Source of the DNA: Hymenobacter fodinae
Lineage (GTDB): Bacteria > Bacteroidota > Bacteroidia > Cytophagales > Hymenobacteraceae
Direction of reading: 5' to 3'
NCBI RefSeq assembly: GCF_004745825.1
Contig: NZ_SRLA01000004.1
Coordinates: 480,815-544,814 of the forward strand
DNA length: 64,000 nt
Position 1 is the stretch's first letter, and each line of letters begins with the position of its first letter. This document shows positions 63,951-64,000 of the stretch, one piece after another. A model generated the notes under the pieces. The model was not told where the DNA came from and ran no database searches. It was given only the letters and a program-made list of their open reading frames with translations. Made by a program: the position numbers and the translations under genes.

Positions 63951-64000
63951 GGTTGGCGGCGACCTACTCTCCCGCCGGTGAAGGCAGTACCATGGGCGCT
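63951..64000 (-). rRNA. 5S rRNA gene, 3' end (enters from the right edge)
   Basis: The minus strand reads ATGGTACTGCCTTCACC and then GGGAGAGTAGGTCGCCGCC, the usual 3' region of bacterial 5S rRNA (loop E/helix IV and the end pairing with the 5' GGCGG...). The 3' boundary, near 63951, is approximate. The rest of the rRNA operon lies to the right. Confidence 0.8.

Noticed and set aside
1..64000. CRISPR array
   Set aside because: No regularly spaced direct repeats were seen on either strand.

Overview
The window looks like a chromosome segment of a Bacteroidota bacterium, most likely of the Hymenobacter / Cytophagales type. The evidence is the gene set (long NusB, leucine dehydrogenase, DUF1573 lipoprotein, a type IX secretion-like C-terminus, a GH92 mannosidase) and the promoters, which follow the Bacteroidota pattern (about TTTG, 19-20 nt, TAnnTTTG). 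Family names come from my own recognition of the translated proteins; no search was run.

Positions 1 to about 31.6 kb are most of a tailed, HK97-type (siphovirus-like) prophage. Almost all its genes are on the minus strand, so it reads from right to left. At the right end a CI-like repressor (30854-31552, plus strand) faces an early region: HTH protein, Rha regulator, DNA methyltransferase, then about 10 kb of small early/middle genes including a PAPS-reductase-like PP-loop protein, a MazG-like NTPase, replication proteins, a T5orf172/GIY-YIG protein and an HNH nuclease. The late genes follow: small and large terminase, portal, a cassette of accessory small genes (6.0-12.7 kb), then prohead protease, major capsid, head-tail connectors, tail tube, tail chaperone and the start of the tape measure gene, which runs off the left edge. 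No integrase or lysis gene is visible; they probably lie to the left of the window.

Several control elements of the prophage can be read. A canonical GGGAAAC slippery heptamer sits in frame in the tail chaperone gene with a long open -1 frame after it. Two copies of a 19-nt motif, each exactly 33 nt from a TAnnTTTG-like box, lie upstream of the two late units (terminase; protease/capsid). The immunity region and the methyltransferase promoter share operator-like sequence, including a perfect 18-bp inverted repeat. Two small ribbon-helix-helix-like proteins on the plus strand each face a minus-strand gene across a palindrome. One of these partners is an RNA ligase of the RLIG1 (DUF5565) type, the most unusual gene of the window.

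From 31.8 kb rightward the DNA is ordinary host chromosome: an ArsR regulator with its own operator and a divergent Glu/Leu/Phe/Val dehydrogenase; an MscS channel; a TerB-like protein; two identical tRNA-Val genes; three GT39-like membrane glycosyltransferases, two of them tandem paralogs; an acyltransferase; the coaE-ybbR-yajC-DUF1573-icd-ytxH-nusB run; leucine dehydrogenase; two ABC exporters; two tRNA-Pro genes; an alcohol dehydrogenase; an outer-membrane barrel protein; truA; a thiolase; a DUF4293 protein; a GH92 mannosidase; and at the right edge the 3' end of a 5S rRNA gene, so an rRNA operon enters from the right on the minus strand. The host part is rich in the octamer GTGGCCTA/TAGGCCAC, which is nearly absent from the prophage.
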